From positions 1-33,706 of the forward strand of contig JAMPHA010000025.1 in assembly GCA_023663615.1 (NCBI GenBank): a stretch of DNA of 33,706 bases, given 5' to 3'. This document shows, one piece after another, positions 22,592 to 30,611 of the stretch. Source of the stretch: DLAJ01 sp023663615 (GTDB lineage Bacteria; Bacillota; Clostridia; Lachnospirales; Lachnospiraceae). Made by a program: the position numbers and the translations under genes. The notes beneath the pieces were generated by a model. The model was not told the origin of the DNA. It ran no database searches and saw nothing but the letters and a program-made list of their open reading frames with translations. Each line of letters begins with the position of its first letter. The first letter of the stretch is position 1.

Positions 22592-24844
22592 TCACGATCT
22601 TCGGACAGAAATCCTTCGATAAAGGATTCCCGCGATCCCGATCAGAATGAAAACGAGGATCCCAATAGCCGCAAATGCCGGAAGCTTCATCAGGTAGTTC
22701 CCCAGCATGGGACTATAAAGCGCCAGGAACGGCGCGGCATTTTCCGATAACATTAAAATACCAAACGGCAACGCCAGCAATACAAAGCCGAGCATCACGG
22801 TATTCATAACGCTGTGCAGTTTTTCGGAGAGGAAACAGACGATCAGTCCCCCAAAATTCAAAAACAGAAAACGCAGGAGTGACAAAAGAAGCAGATAGCC
22901 GCCAATCGTCATGTGATCCCCATATTGGCTTAATGATCTCAAACATCCGGCCGGATAGGAAAATGCCTCCGCCGAAATCTGATAGGTCTGCATCACATTT
23001 TCCAAAAACGGCAGATAGGAAAGGCTTAGGATCACTCCGCCGATGCACGCACTGATTCCTGCCCGCACGAGCTCCGCCCGCTTTCTGCCGTGCCATGTCA
23101 TGCGGCACAGTCTGCTCATTTGAAGCTGGTCGTCCGGACCGTAAATCTGCGTCGCACACAGGATCATAAACGCCATCATTTCAAAAGCAAGAAATGCATC
23201 TGTTCCGTTCCCGGCTCCTGCCGTCAACTCTTCATAGGCCGGCTCATACACCATATCGTTCAAATGATGTTCCCTTATATAATCCTTATAATCCAACACA
23301 CGGCAAAACGCCTCATATGCCTGCATCTGCCGTTCCAGATCCGATGCCGTCCCGTTCTGAACCTGCCCGCTAAAAAGTTCCTCAAACCGCATCTTTTCCT
23401 GCTCGATATACCATTCCTTTTCGGGCGTCAGTTCTCCTGAAAGAATATCCAGATACTGTCTATAGCAATACTCCGTATAACTGTAATAACGGACGGTCTG
23501 CCCCCGATAAAAATATCCCTGCAAAATCCCCAATACCACAAGGATCAGAAGCACCTTTCTGTCGATCAATATTTTTCTGAGTTCATTGAACACGACGCCG
23601 CCGCACTCGTCCAACCGGTCAAGTCCCTGACTGATGCAATGCCGCCCCGCCCGCTCCCGCCGGTTTGCCGAATGCTCCGCTTTTGAGGCAGACACCCGAC
23701 GCATCCGTATTCTTCCTTTTTTCGGTTTTGTTTCTTTTAACTGGAAAAAAAGAAGAACCGCGATACCTAAAAACAAAATGACCCCATACGCCGCCGCAAG
23801 ATCCGCCGGATACCCGAACAGATTCAGATTGCGATAAATCCGGAACACGTCCTGCGTCTGCAAAAGGCCATAGGGCAGCAGATATTTGAACACGCCTGCA
23901 TAAGAATCCCCTGAAATCTGCCTATAAGCAAGGAAACTGCCGCCGATCACGATTCCCGATACCATGATCGTGGCGGTAGAAGTATGCACCTTCCCCGCAA
24001 AAAATCCAAAAAGAAACATACACACACTGTATGCCAACAGTTTCACGGTCAGAAAAAGAATCAGAAATTCCCATACCCTGACAGGCCACGCCGTCTGCCG
24101 GAATAAAAATACGGAGGGCAGAAATCTCGTAAGATCCCCCAGCCCATACAATTTCCATGAAAGAAAAAAAGTCCCGCCGTACAAAAGCAGCTCGATCACA
24201 AGGCAGACAAAAACACCTGCCGCCGCTTTCACGGCTGCAAGGCTTTTTCTTCCCCGAAAGCACGAACGCAGAAGATTCTGCATTCCCTCTTCCTGATCTT
24301 TGATCCAAATGGAGAACACGGTATAAAGAATCAAAATAAGCGCCAGAAAATCCGTGAGCGCCGATGACGCAAAAAGTTCTATGCCTAGAGATGGGGCTGG
24401 CTGTACGGTCACGGACTCCATTTTCTCATACGCCCGGATCGTCTTTTCCTTGTTTCTGACCGAATAACCGCTCTCCTGATCCCGAAACAGGGAAATGCTT
24501 CCGGTCAGCTCCGCGGTCTCCCGCATATTGCGAAGATAATCCGTATAGCCGATGATCCCCTCTAACTCACTTACTATCTGCTTTTTTACAGCGGCTTCTT
24601 TGATATATCCGCCGAACAGATTTTCCTGCGCTTCCTGCTTATTCCGCTCGTATACAGTCAGAATGTCCGCTGTTTGCAGTTCTTTTTCTATCTGCTCCCA
24701 TGTTTCCTTATAGCCGCCTTCCCCGTGATAAGGCGTTCCCTTCACCTCGTTATAATAGATCAACAGTACGTTCAGAACGCAGAGGGAAAGCAACACCAAT
24801 ATGAATTTTCCGGTAAAAATCTTTCTTAACTCGCTCCCAAACAT
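22592..24844 (-). CDS. large internally duplicated ABC-2-type permease
   Basis: This 750-residue integral membrane protein is built of two similar halves. Each starts with an (F/S)xELRKI amphipathic segment and a first membrane helix (residues 1-32 and ~417-440). An extracytoplasmic helical region rich in charged residues follows, then about five further helices. This is the ABC-2 half-permease layout, fused head to tail, so one polypeptide could form the whole channel. The start has AAAGGAG five bases upstream and lies 21 bp after the ATPase gene. No periplasmic-binding-protein-dependent importer EAA motif is apparent. The cargo is unknown. Confidence 0.85.
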   Translation of the reverse strand: MFGSELRKIFTGKFILVLLSLCVLNVLLIYYNEVKGTPYHGEGGYKETWEQIEKELQTADILTVYERNKQEAQENLFGGYIKEAAVKKQIVSELEGIIGYTDYLRNMRETAELTGSISLFRDQESGYSVRNKEKTIRAYEKMESVTVQPAPSLGIELFASSALTDFLALILILYTVFSIWIKDQEEGMQNLLRSCFRGRKSLAAVKAAAGVFVCLVIELLLYGGTFFLSWKLYGLGDLTRFLPSVFLFRQTAWPVRVWEFLILFLTVKLLAYSVCMFLFGFFAGKVHTSTATIMVSGIVIGGSFLAYRQISGDSYAGVFKYLLPYGLLQTQDVFRIYRNLNLFGYPADLAAAYGVILFLGIAVLLFFQLKETKPKKGRIRMRRVSASKAEHSANRRERAGRHCISQGLDRLDECGGVVFNELRKILIDRKVLLILVVLGILQGYFYRGQTVRYYSYTEYCYRQYLDILSGELTPEKEWYIEQEKMRFEELFSGQVQNGTASDLERQMQAYEAFCRVLDYKDYIREHHLNDMVYEPAYEELTAGAGNGTDAFLAFEMMAFMILCATQIYGPDDQLQMSRLCRMTWHGRKRAELVRAGISACIGGVILSLSYLPFLENVMQTYQISAEAFSYPAGCLRSLSQYGDHMTIGGYLLLLSLLRFLFLNFGGLIVCFLSEKLHSVMNTVMLGFVLLALPFGILMLSENAAPFLALYSPMLGNYLMKLPAFAAIGILVFILIGIAGILYRRISVRRS

Positions 24845-24865
24845 GAGGCTCCTTTCTTTCCGCCG

Positions 24866-25618
24866 CTATGATAGATGTTCCTCACTGTTTTGCTCTGACC
24901 CGCTCGCTTGCTCCTCAAATACACGCAGGTAAATATCCTCAAGCGAATACTTCCCCTGATGCCAGCCGCCTATGTATTCGGGAAGCGCAAGCAGTTTTCC
25001 CCTCTTTAACAGCAATACCTCATCCGCTGCTTTTTCAATGTCGGATACCACATGTGTCGCAAACAGGATGAGTTTATTCCCGGAAAGTTCTTTTATGATA
25101 TTGCGGATCTCAATCCGCTCCTTCGGATCCACCCCCGCCGTCGGCTCATCCAGAATCAGGATCGCCGGATCGCCCAGCAGTGCCTGCGCCATCAGCAGTC
25201 TCTGCTTCATTCCGCCGGAATATTCCCGGATCTTTTTATGTTGATGCTCTGTCAGGTTCAGCCGTTCCAGCAGCTTTGGTATTTCCGTTCTGGCAGTCTT
25301 TTTATTTACGCCTTTTAACGCCGCCATGTAATATAAAAACCGTTTTCCCGTAAACGTCGGATACAGATTCTGCTGCTGCGGAACAAATCCGATCTTTTTC
25401 AGATACTGTGTCCCCAGCTTTTGAATATCGGTTCCGTCCAGACAAATACAGCCTTCCTCCGGAAGCAGATTTCCCGTCATCAGATTCATCAATGTGGTCT
25501 TACCCGCGCCGTTCGGACCGATAAGCCCGTAAATTCCTTCATGGAAGCAATAATCAAACCGGTCAAGAGCTGTAAATTGTCCATATCGTTTCGTAACCTG
25601 CGATAGTCTTAATTCCAT
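24866..25618 (-). CDS. ABC transporter ATP-binding protein (ABC-2/exporter type)
   Basis: This ~250-residue nucleotide-binding protein has Walker A GPNGAGKTT, Q-loop VPQQQNLYP, signature YSGGMKQR, Walker B ILILDEPTAGVD and H-loop FATHVV. It resembles CcmA/NatA-type ATPases that work with ABC-2 permeases. The ATG at 25618 has AAGGAG nine bases upstream; the frame is open to 25654. The C-terminal ~40 residues (YSLEDIYLRVFEEQ) form the usual extension for this subgroup. It is the third gene of the four-gene operon. Confidence 0.93.
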   Translation of the reverse strand: MELRLSQVTKRYGQFTALDRFDYCFHEGIYGLIGPNGAGKTTLMNLMTGNLLPEEGCICLDGTDIQKLGTQYLKKIGFVPQQQNLYPTFTGKRFLYYMAALKGVNKKTARTEIPKLLERLNLTEHQHKKIREYSGGMKQRLLMAQALLGDPAILILDEPTAGVDPKERIEIRNIIKELSGNKLILFATHVVSDIEKAADEVLLLKRGKLLALPEYIGGWHQGKYSLEDIYLRVFEEQASGSEQNSEEHLS

Positions 25619-25664
25619 ATCCGGACACTCCTTTTTCATCCAATCTATAGGCAATGTCGCAAAC

Positions 25665-25693
25665 CCATAAGAATCGCTTCGCGATTCTTATGG
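25665..25693 (-). terminator. hairpin overlapping the stop codon of the solute-binding lipoprotein gene
   Basis: CCATAAGAATCG and CGATTCTTATGG pair perfectly over 12 bp around CTTCG. The TAA stop (25688-25690) is inside the stem. There is no T-run, so it is more likely an mRNA processing or stabilising hairpin between operon genes than a terminator. Confidence 0.55.
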
Positions 25694-27184
25694 CAGCAAT
25701 TGATTCAATTTATTTAAGACTTCCTCTATCCCGGCTTCCTCAAGCTCCTGCTGAAGCTGCGCCACCGTCTGGTCCACGTCCTCATAATCCCCATCCCATA
25801 ACCCGCCGTACTTCGCATAAATATTGAGAACTGCCATAATATCCGGATCGCTGTACAGGGTATGGAGCTCATATAATACTTCAGGGCTGAACGCGACGCT
25901 CTCATTGCGCTCCGCATAAATCTCCGTCTTATTTTCCGGTTCCAGCTCTGTCGGCAGCGTGATCATCTTATTGGCAATGGTTGTCTGTGCATAAGGACTC
26001 AGACCTCCGATCTGTGCGATCACAAGATGACCGGTCGCCGGATCGACCTGATAATGCGTCCCCTCGATTCCATACGTCAGCAGATTCGACAATTCCGGCT
26101 CCGTAGCAACCAAGCCTAAAAATTCCAGCGCTTCCTCAGGATGTTCCGACCACGACGCGATCCCTGTCACGGCATTCAGCGCATAAATTGCCGCCTGCGG
26201 TTTGGAACAGAGCACCCCGACATCCGTCAAAACATTGTTATATAAAAATCTTCCGTCATACAAGTTCTTTAAGTTGCAGGACTGTATCGCAAATACAAAC
26301 TCCCCATTCACAAACTGCTGAAAAGGATCCGCCGAAACATCACCGCATAATTCCCTGCACTCCCGGATAATCCTCCAATCCTCTATCAGATACTCTTCCT
26401 CCGCTGCGCTGACCGCACGAAACTTCCCGTCTTCCTGCACAAAATAAATACCCGGAAACCCATAACATACCGGAAAATAGCCCTCTATACTGCACAACGC
26501 CGTTGGATCTGCGTACAGACCGCAAATTCCGGCAGGCACTGCATTCCCATCCGCCAGTTCCGCCAGCGCCGACTTGACATCCGCCAAAGAAAACGTCTCC
26601 CCTTCTGAGAATCCCGACGCATAGCGCTGATTCGCCATCCATACACTATCATAAACTAACTGCTCATCCACCGTCCGGAACCCGTAAATATCCCCTTCAT
26701 ACTGCATGGTAGTCCAATACGCCCCGCTAAAAGCGTGATAGAGCCGCTGCCCGCTTCCCGTTTCCATAAGCATGGAAGTCAGCGGAAGCAGCATCCCGTC
26801 CTGCACCGCCTGATCGTATGCAGGAACTTCACCCATATAGGATGTACCTGTATAAAGTATGTCCGTTGCTTCTTTCGACTCATATCTTTCCCGCAGGAGC
26901 CGCTTATAGTCCGTAACATCCCGTGCCTCTTCCACTCCGATCGGTTCAAGCGCCACTGTAAAATTGCAGTGATAGTTTTCCTGTAACAGCCTGTTCAATT
27001 CCGCAAGCGTTTCCTCTGCGATCTCCCCATAGGCAGAAAAATACACCCAGGTCAGTGTCACTTCCCCTTCTGTATTTTCAACGCTGCCGCCATCTGTTCC
27101 GCTCGAATCCCTCCCGCATCCGTTACTTAGACACAAAAACGCCAAGAACACACACAGCCCTCTTTTGAATGGATTCCGTTTCAT
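25688..27184 (-). CDS. extracellular solute-binding-like lipoprotein (DUF3502-like C-terminus)
   Basis: This 498-residue lipoprotein starts MKRNPFKRGLCVFLAFLCLSNGCG, with the lipid-attachment Cys in LSNGC. The mature part has the two-lobe pattern of family 1 solute-binding proteins (EVTLTWVYFSAYGEIAEETL near the start, DILYTGTSYMGEVPAYDQAV). Its C-terminus resembles DUF3502 of Lachnospiraceae sugar-binding proteins (NESVAFSPEVLYELHTLY...EEAGIEEVLNKLNQLL). The start at 27184 places the signal peptide at the N-terminus; GGAGG and AAGGAG lie upstream. Unusually, it is followed by an ABC-2-type ATPase and permease rather than importer permeases. Confidence 0.85.
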   Translation of the reverse strand: MKRNPFKRGLCVFLAFLCLSNGCGRDSSGTDGGSVENTEGEVTLTWVYFSAYGEIAEETLAELNRLLQENYHCNFTVALEPIGVEEARDVTDYKRLLRERYESKEATDILYTGTSYMGEVPAYDQAVQDGMLLPLTSMLMETGSGQRLYHAFSGAYWTTMQYEGDIYGFRTVDEQLVYDSVWMANQRYASGFSEGETFSLADVKSALAELADGNAVPAGICGLYADPTALCSIEGYFPVCYGFPGIYFVQEDGKFRAVSAAEEEYLIEDWRIIRECRELCGDVSADPFQQFVNGEFVFAIQSCNLKNLYDGRFLYNNVLTDVGVLCSKPQAAIYALNAVTGIASWSEHPEEALEFLGLVATEPELSNLLTYGIEGTHYQVDPATGHLVIAQIGGLSPYAQTTIANKMITLPTELEPENKTEIYAERNESVAFSPEVLYELHTLYSDPDIMAVLNIYAKYGGLWDGDYEDVDQTVAQLQQELEEAGIEEVLNKLNQLLP

Positions 27185-27239
27185 TCTCCTTACACCTCCG
27201 CTTAATGCATGTTCCGCTCTGTCCAAATCCGGTTTCCTT

Positions 27240-28361
27240 TTAGGAAATTTCGTGCTGCGCCAGCACATTTTTTTTGCCCGCCAAAAAATCGGTAAGCGGG
27301 ATCACCTGTACCGCATCCCCGAAAACCAACACGTTCTCTCCCACAATATCCATAACGGCGCCTTCTGTATACGATCGCTCTATCTCCTTACATGCTCCGC
27401 TCCCATAATCGAAATATACGATCATGAATTTTTCCTCATCCCTGAGACCGTATTGAAGAAGGAATCCCGAAGACGCCGCCCTCACATCGTATCCGGATGT
27501 GGATACCGCACCCTCATAGAGGCACACACGATCTTCTCCTGCGGCTGTCCGATACAGATTGCCGTCTTCCAGATAATAAAGTTCTTCTCCATGCATTCCC
27601 GCAAAACGTCTGTTTTCTTCAATCTGAAAAACAGGCTCGCTTTTCAGCGTCTCCAGATCCATCCGATAAACCTGTCCCATGTTTTCCGGCATAGCGGCAT
27701 CCAAACGATAGTCCGTCTCATAATACAGGTTTTTTTCATCCGCAAACAAAATCGTGATGATCCCGATCTCCTCATCAGGCTCCGAGAGACTGCCATAAGT
27801 ACCGTCCGTCAAGTCTACATAGGAAAGAAAAATTGCATCTTCCAATGCCAGCGTTCCCTCCGGGCGCATAAACTGATCCGCCACATAGTAGATCCGATCG
27901 TTGTAAGCGATCCAATTGACTACCTGATAATAGCTATAGGGAATTTCCGCAAGCTCCTTCCACTCACTCTCGGACGCATATTTCTCATAGACAACCGTGG
28001 AATCAAAATTTGTCACAAAGGCATACAGCTTGTCCCCGTAAATCATGGTTTCAATGACATCATCCCAGGGCAGCGCCGCATCGCAGTAGGGATCCGGATT
28101 GTTGACGGCGGAATAGGGCGCGTGCACACAGTTCGGCTTCGTGCACAGGACGACATCCTTCCCTGTTGCATAATCGACAAAACAGAGAATCCCGTCTTTT
28201 TCATACAGGATCCCGCTCTCCGAACAACAGTCAAATACGATCGACCTGACGGTAAACCGCTCGCTTTCCTCGCCAGAACCGGCTGTGGTTTTTCCACAGC
28301 CGGTCAGTAAAAACGATAACAGCAGTAACATGCATCTACCCCACAAAAACGATTGCTTCAT
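27240..28361 (-). CDS. lipoprotein with propeller-like repeats, unknown function
   Basis: This 373-residue lipoprotein has a signal peptide of MKQSFLWGRCMLLLLSFLLTGCG with lipobox LLTGC. The mature protein consists of repeated beta-strand modules of the DGxLYxxD type (GILYEKDGILCFVDYATGKDV, DKLYAFV, DRIYYVAD, KNLYYETD, EELYYLEDGNLYRT), suggesting a DUF5050-like beta-propeller. It is the first gene of the operon, ~47 bp below a perfect-consensus promoter, with GGAGGG seven bases before the ATG. A role as a surface sensor or binding partner for the ABC system is inference only. Confidence 0.8.
   Translation of the reverse strand: MKQSFLWGRCMLLLLSFLLTGCGKTTAGSGEESERFTVRSIVFDCCSESGILYEKDGILCFVDYATGKDVVLCTKPNCVHAPYSAVNNPDPYCDAALPWDDVIETMIYGDKLYAFVTNFDSTVVYEKYASESEWKELAEIPYSYYQVVNWIAYNDRIYYVADQFMRPEGTLALEDAIFLSYVDLTDGTYGSLSEPDEEIGIITILFADEKNLYYETDYRLDAAMPENMGQVYRMDLETLKSEPVFQIEENRRFAGMHGEELYYLEDGNLYRTAAGEDRVCLYEGAVSTSGYDVRAASSGFLLQYGLRDEEKFMIVYFDYGSGACKEIERSYTEGAVMDIVGENVLVFGDAVQVIPLTDFLAGKKNVLAQHEIS
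27241..27266. repeat. possible partial copy of the dispersed hairpin repeat
   Basis: Thirteen bases (TAGGAAATTTCGT) identical to the tail of repeats A and B are followed by a GTGCT/AGCAC hairpin containing TGCTGGCGCA (minus strand), similar to the TGCTGACGCA of A/B. It forms the last codons of the lipoprotein gene. Chance cannot be excluded. Confidence 0.35.
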
Positions 28362-28414
28362 ACCCCTGCCCTCCGTATTTCTCCACTCTGATTACGAGAT
28401 CACAGTTTTTATTT

Positions 28415-28443
28415 ATTATATCAATCGCTTCTGCGGGTGTCAA
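28415..28443 (-). promoter_or_regulatory. perfect-consensus sigma-A promoter of the lipoprotein/ABC operon
   Basis: The minus strand has TTGACA (28443-28438), exactly 17 bp, and TATAAT (28420-28415). The predicted start of transcription is about 47 bases before the lipoprotein ATG. A promoter this close to consensus implies strong expression unless repressed. Confidence 0.85.
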
Positions 28444-28469
28444 TCAACCGCTTCCTATCGACACGCAAA

Positions 28470-28491
28470 GAGCCCCGCCGAAACGGAGCTC
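28470..28491 (-). terminator. second terminator downstream of gdhA
   Basis: GAGCTCCG and CGGGGCTC (one G-T pair) enclose a 6-base loop, flanked by AGA and TTT on the minus strand. Together with the hairpin at 28519-28550 it makes a tandem terminator insulating the following operon. Confidence 0.6.
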
Positions 28492-28518
28492 TCTTACTTC
28501 TTTTTCTATCGATTCTTC

Positions 28519-28550
28519 AAAAGAGTTTCGCGAATGCGGAACTCTTTTTT
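28519..28550 (-). terminator. gdhA terminator, member of the gene-end terminator repeat
   Basis: GAGTTTCGC and GCGGAACTC form a 9-bp stem with loop GAAT and A/T flanks. About 40 bases around it match 4412-4452 with only about four differences. The gdhA stop codon TAA is embedded in the A-run. Confidence 0.75.
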
Positions 28551-29895
28551 ATACAATTCCCTGTGCCTTCATTGCCTCTGCAACCTTTAAGAAGCCTGCG
28601 ATATTCGCGCCTGCGACATAGTTGCCCTCCATGCCGTATTTCTTTGCCGCCTCATCCAGATTGTGGAAGATATTTACCATGATACCCTGTAACTTTGCGT
28701 CAACCTCCTCGAATGTCCAGGAAAGCCGCTCGCTGTTCTGGCTCATCTCCAGAGCGGACGTTGCGACGCCGCCTGCGTTGCTCGCCTTGCCGGGGCAGAA
28801 TAATACGCCGTTCTTCTGGAAGTACTCGGTTGCTTCCAAGGTCGTCGGCATGTTCGCGCCCTCTGCGACTGCAAAACATCCGTTTGCGACAAGCGCTTTC
28901 GCGTCGTCCAAATCCAGCTCGTTCTGCGTTGCGCAGGGAAGCGCTACATCACATTTAACGCTCCATACACCGTGCTCGCCGTTCTTCTTCTCATGATACT
29001 CTGCGGAAGGTCTCTTTGCCGCATATTCGGATAAGCGTGCGCGCTTCACTTCCTTCACTTCTTTTAAGAGCGCTACGTCAATGCCTTCCGGATCGTAGAT
29101 CCAGCCCGTGGAATCCGAGCAGGTGACGGGCTTGCCGCCGAGCTGCTGCGCTTTCTGGATCGCATAGATCGCCACATTTCCTGCGCCGGATACACAGATC
29201 GTCTTATCCTTGATGTCCTTTCCGTTGCATTTTAACATTTCCGCCGTTAAATATAACAGACCATAGCCCGTTGCTTCCGTTCTCGCAAGAGAGCCGCCGT
29301 AGGTTAAACCCTTACCGGTCAGCACGCCCTCATAGATATTGCGGATTCTCTTATACTGTCCATACATATATCCGATCTCACGGCCGCCAACGCCAATATC
29401 ACCTGCCGGTACATCCGTGTCCGCGCCGATATGGCGGTACAGCTCCGTCATAAAGCTCTGGCAGAATGCCATCACTTCCCTGTCGGACTTTCCTTTCGGA
29501 TCAAAATCACAGCCGCCCTTGCCGCCGCCGATCGGAAGTCCTGTTAAGGAGTTCTTGAAGATCTGCTCAAACCCAAGGAATTTGATAATACCAAGATTGA
29601 CGGACGGATGGAAACGAAGTCCTCCCTTGTAAGGTCCGATTGCGCTGTTGAACTGTACGCGGAAACCGTTGTTCACCTGAACCTGTCCCGCATCGTCCAC
29701 CCACGGAACGCGGAACTGAATGATTCTCTCAGGCGTCGTCAGTCTTTCCAACAATGCCGCCTTTTTATACTCCTCCTCGTTTGCCTCGATCACAACGCGG
29801 AGAGATTCTAATACCTCCTTCACTGCCTGATGGAACTCCGGCTGCGCCGGATTCTTTTCTACGATCTTTGCGTAGACGTCATCTACATATGACAT
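28549..29895 (-). CDS. gdhA: glutamate dehydrogenase, hexameric (likely NADP-specific)
   Basis: This 448-residue enzyme interconverts 2-oxoglutarate plus ammonium and glutamate. Signature segments are the catalytic Lys region GGGKGGCDFDPKGKSDREVM, PAGDIGVGGREIGYMYGQYK and the Rossmann motif VSGAGNVAIYAIQKAQ. Length and motif order match the ~450-residue family I hexameric enzymes. The ATG at 29895 has AAAGGAGG eight bases upstream; the longer open frame to 29955 lacks support. The transcript leader contains a terminator-like hairpin (29961-29991), hinting at attenuation. It ends in tandem terminators. Confidence 0.97.
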   Translation of the reverse strand: MSYVDDVYAKIVEKNPAQPEFHQAVKEVLESLRVVIEANEEEYKKAALLERLTTPERIIQFRVPWVDDAGQVQVNNGFRVQFNSAIGPYKGGLRFHPSVNLGIIKFLGFEQIFKNSLTGLPIGGGKGGCDFDPKGKSDREVMAFCQSFMTELYRHIGADTDVPAGDIGVGGREIGYMYGQYKRIRNIYEGVLTGKGLTYGGSLARTEATGYGLLYLTAEMLKCNGKDIKDKTICVSGAGNVAIYAIQKAQQLGGKPVTCSDSTGWIYDPEGIDVALLKEVKEVKRARLSEYAAKRPSAEYHEKKNGEHGVWSVKCDVALPCATQNELDLDDAKALVANGCFAVAEGANMPTTLEATEYFQKNGVLFCPGKASNAGGVATSALEMSQNSERLSWTFEEVDAKLQGIMVNIFHNLDEAAKKYGMEGNYVAGANIAGFLKVAEAMKAQGIV

Positions 29896-29960
29896 GTGTA
29901 TGTCCTCCTTTGGTTTGATAATAAATGGATCCACTGCCCCTCGCAGTATGTCCATAAGGT

Positions 29961-29991
29961 AAAAAAGCAGCGGACATTCCCTGTCTGCTGC
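29961..29991 (-). terminator. terminator-like hairpin between the helical-protein gene and gdhA
   Basis: On the minus strand GCAGCAGACA and TGTCCGCTGC pair at 9 of 10 positions around GGGAA, followed by six T. It lies downstream of the predicted gdhA promoter and 65 bp before the gdhA start. It could be an attenuator as well as the terminator of the upstream gene. Confidence 0.7.
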
Positions 29992-30014
29992 TCCCGACCC
30001 CTTTGTCCTTTGCT

Positions 30015-30062
30015 ATTATATAACACTTCAACGCGCTAGCGCAAGAACTTTATACATGTATA
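30015..30062 (-). promoter_or_regulatory. gdhA promoter with upstream palindromes
   Basis: The minus strand has TTGCGC (30044-30039), an 18-bp spacer and TATAAT (30020-30015). Two perfect palindromes lie at the upstream side: GCGCTAGCGC (30033-30042), across the -35, and TATACATGTATA (30051-30062). The palindromes are operator candidates; the regulator is unknown. Confidence 0.5.
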
Positions 30063-30074
30063 CAACATTTTTCT

Positions 30075-30506
30075 TCACAAATAGGGTCTCATCCGCTCGA
30101 TACAGCTCGCCTCAAAATCCGCCAGTTCCTGCGCGAGCTCAACGCTTGTGTCCGTCGCCGTGTCATAGCGGTTCATGGCGCGCCACATTCCCGTCACGCC
30201 TTTTTGGTGATTTTTAATCATCAGCTCTGCAATGTGGCTTGTGCTCGTGTTGAGCATCGTATTCATATGAATGGAACTCGATACCAGCGTCTGGCTGACA
30301 ATGGATTCCTGCCGCACCTGCTCGCCGCCTTCCATTAAGCTTTCCACTGCCCGGTTCCTGATATTTTCTATGATCTTGCTCTGCCCGAACAGCATTCTTG
30401 ACATTTCTGCGTTGTCCACATATTCCGTGATCGCTTGGATTGCTTTCAAAGCTGTACTGCTGTTTTTCTGGACTTCGCGCAGCATTGCCGCATCATCACT
30501 TTTCAT
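30075..30506 (-). CDS. small all-helical protein, unknown function
   Basis: This 143-residue soluble protein has predicted helices throughout and no signal peptide (EVQKNSSTALKAIQAITEYV, then SKIIENIRNRAVESLMEGG, then ELAQELADFEASCIERMRPYL). The pattern looks like a four-helix bundle, superficially like ferritin-like DUF2383 proteins, but no metal-binding set of Glu/His is evident. AAAGGA precedes the ATG. It lies between the terminator of the oxidoreductase gene and the gdhA promoter, so it is probably monocistronic. I do not recognise the family. Confidence 0.7.
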   Translation of the reverse strand: MKSDDAAMLREVQKNSSTALKAIQAITEYVDNAEMSRMLFGQSKIIENIRNRAVESLMEGGEQVRQESIVSQTLVSSSIHMNTMLNTSTSHIAELMIKNHQKGVTGMWRAMNRYDTATDTSVELAQELADFEASCIERMRPYL

Positions 30507-30557
30507 GAGTGCCGATTCCTTTCTCGTTCTATCGTGCGCTTCTTAAGCTTATCGCGC

Positions 30558-30589
30558 AAAAAGAGCAGAGCCTTTTCGGCCCTGCTCTT
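30558..30589 (-). terminator. terminator of the SH3-protein/oxidoreductase unit
   Basis: AAGAGCAG(G)GCC and GGC(T)CTGCTCTT pair with a GAAAA loop and are followed by TTT on the minus strand, 22 bp after the oxidoreductase stop. Confidence 0.85.
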
Positions 30590-30611
30590 ATCATTTCCTA
30601 TTTCTAAAAAA

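Noticed and set aside
27165..28310. Long plus-strand open frame opposite the lipoprotein genes
   Set aside because: Antisense to a gene with a clear signal peptide, ribosome site and promoter; no domain or ribosome site of its own. The same holds for the plus-strand frames at 17223-18179 (opposite ligA) and 30951-32063 (opposite the oxidoreductase).
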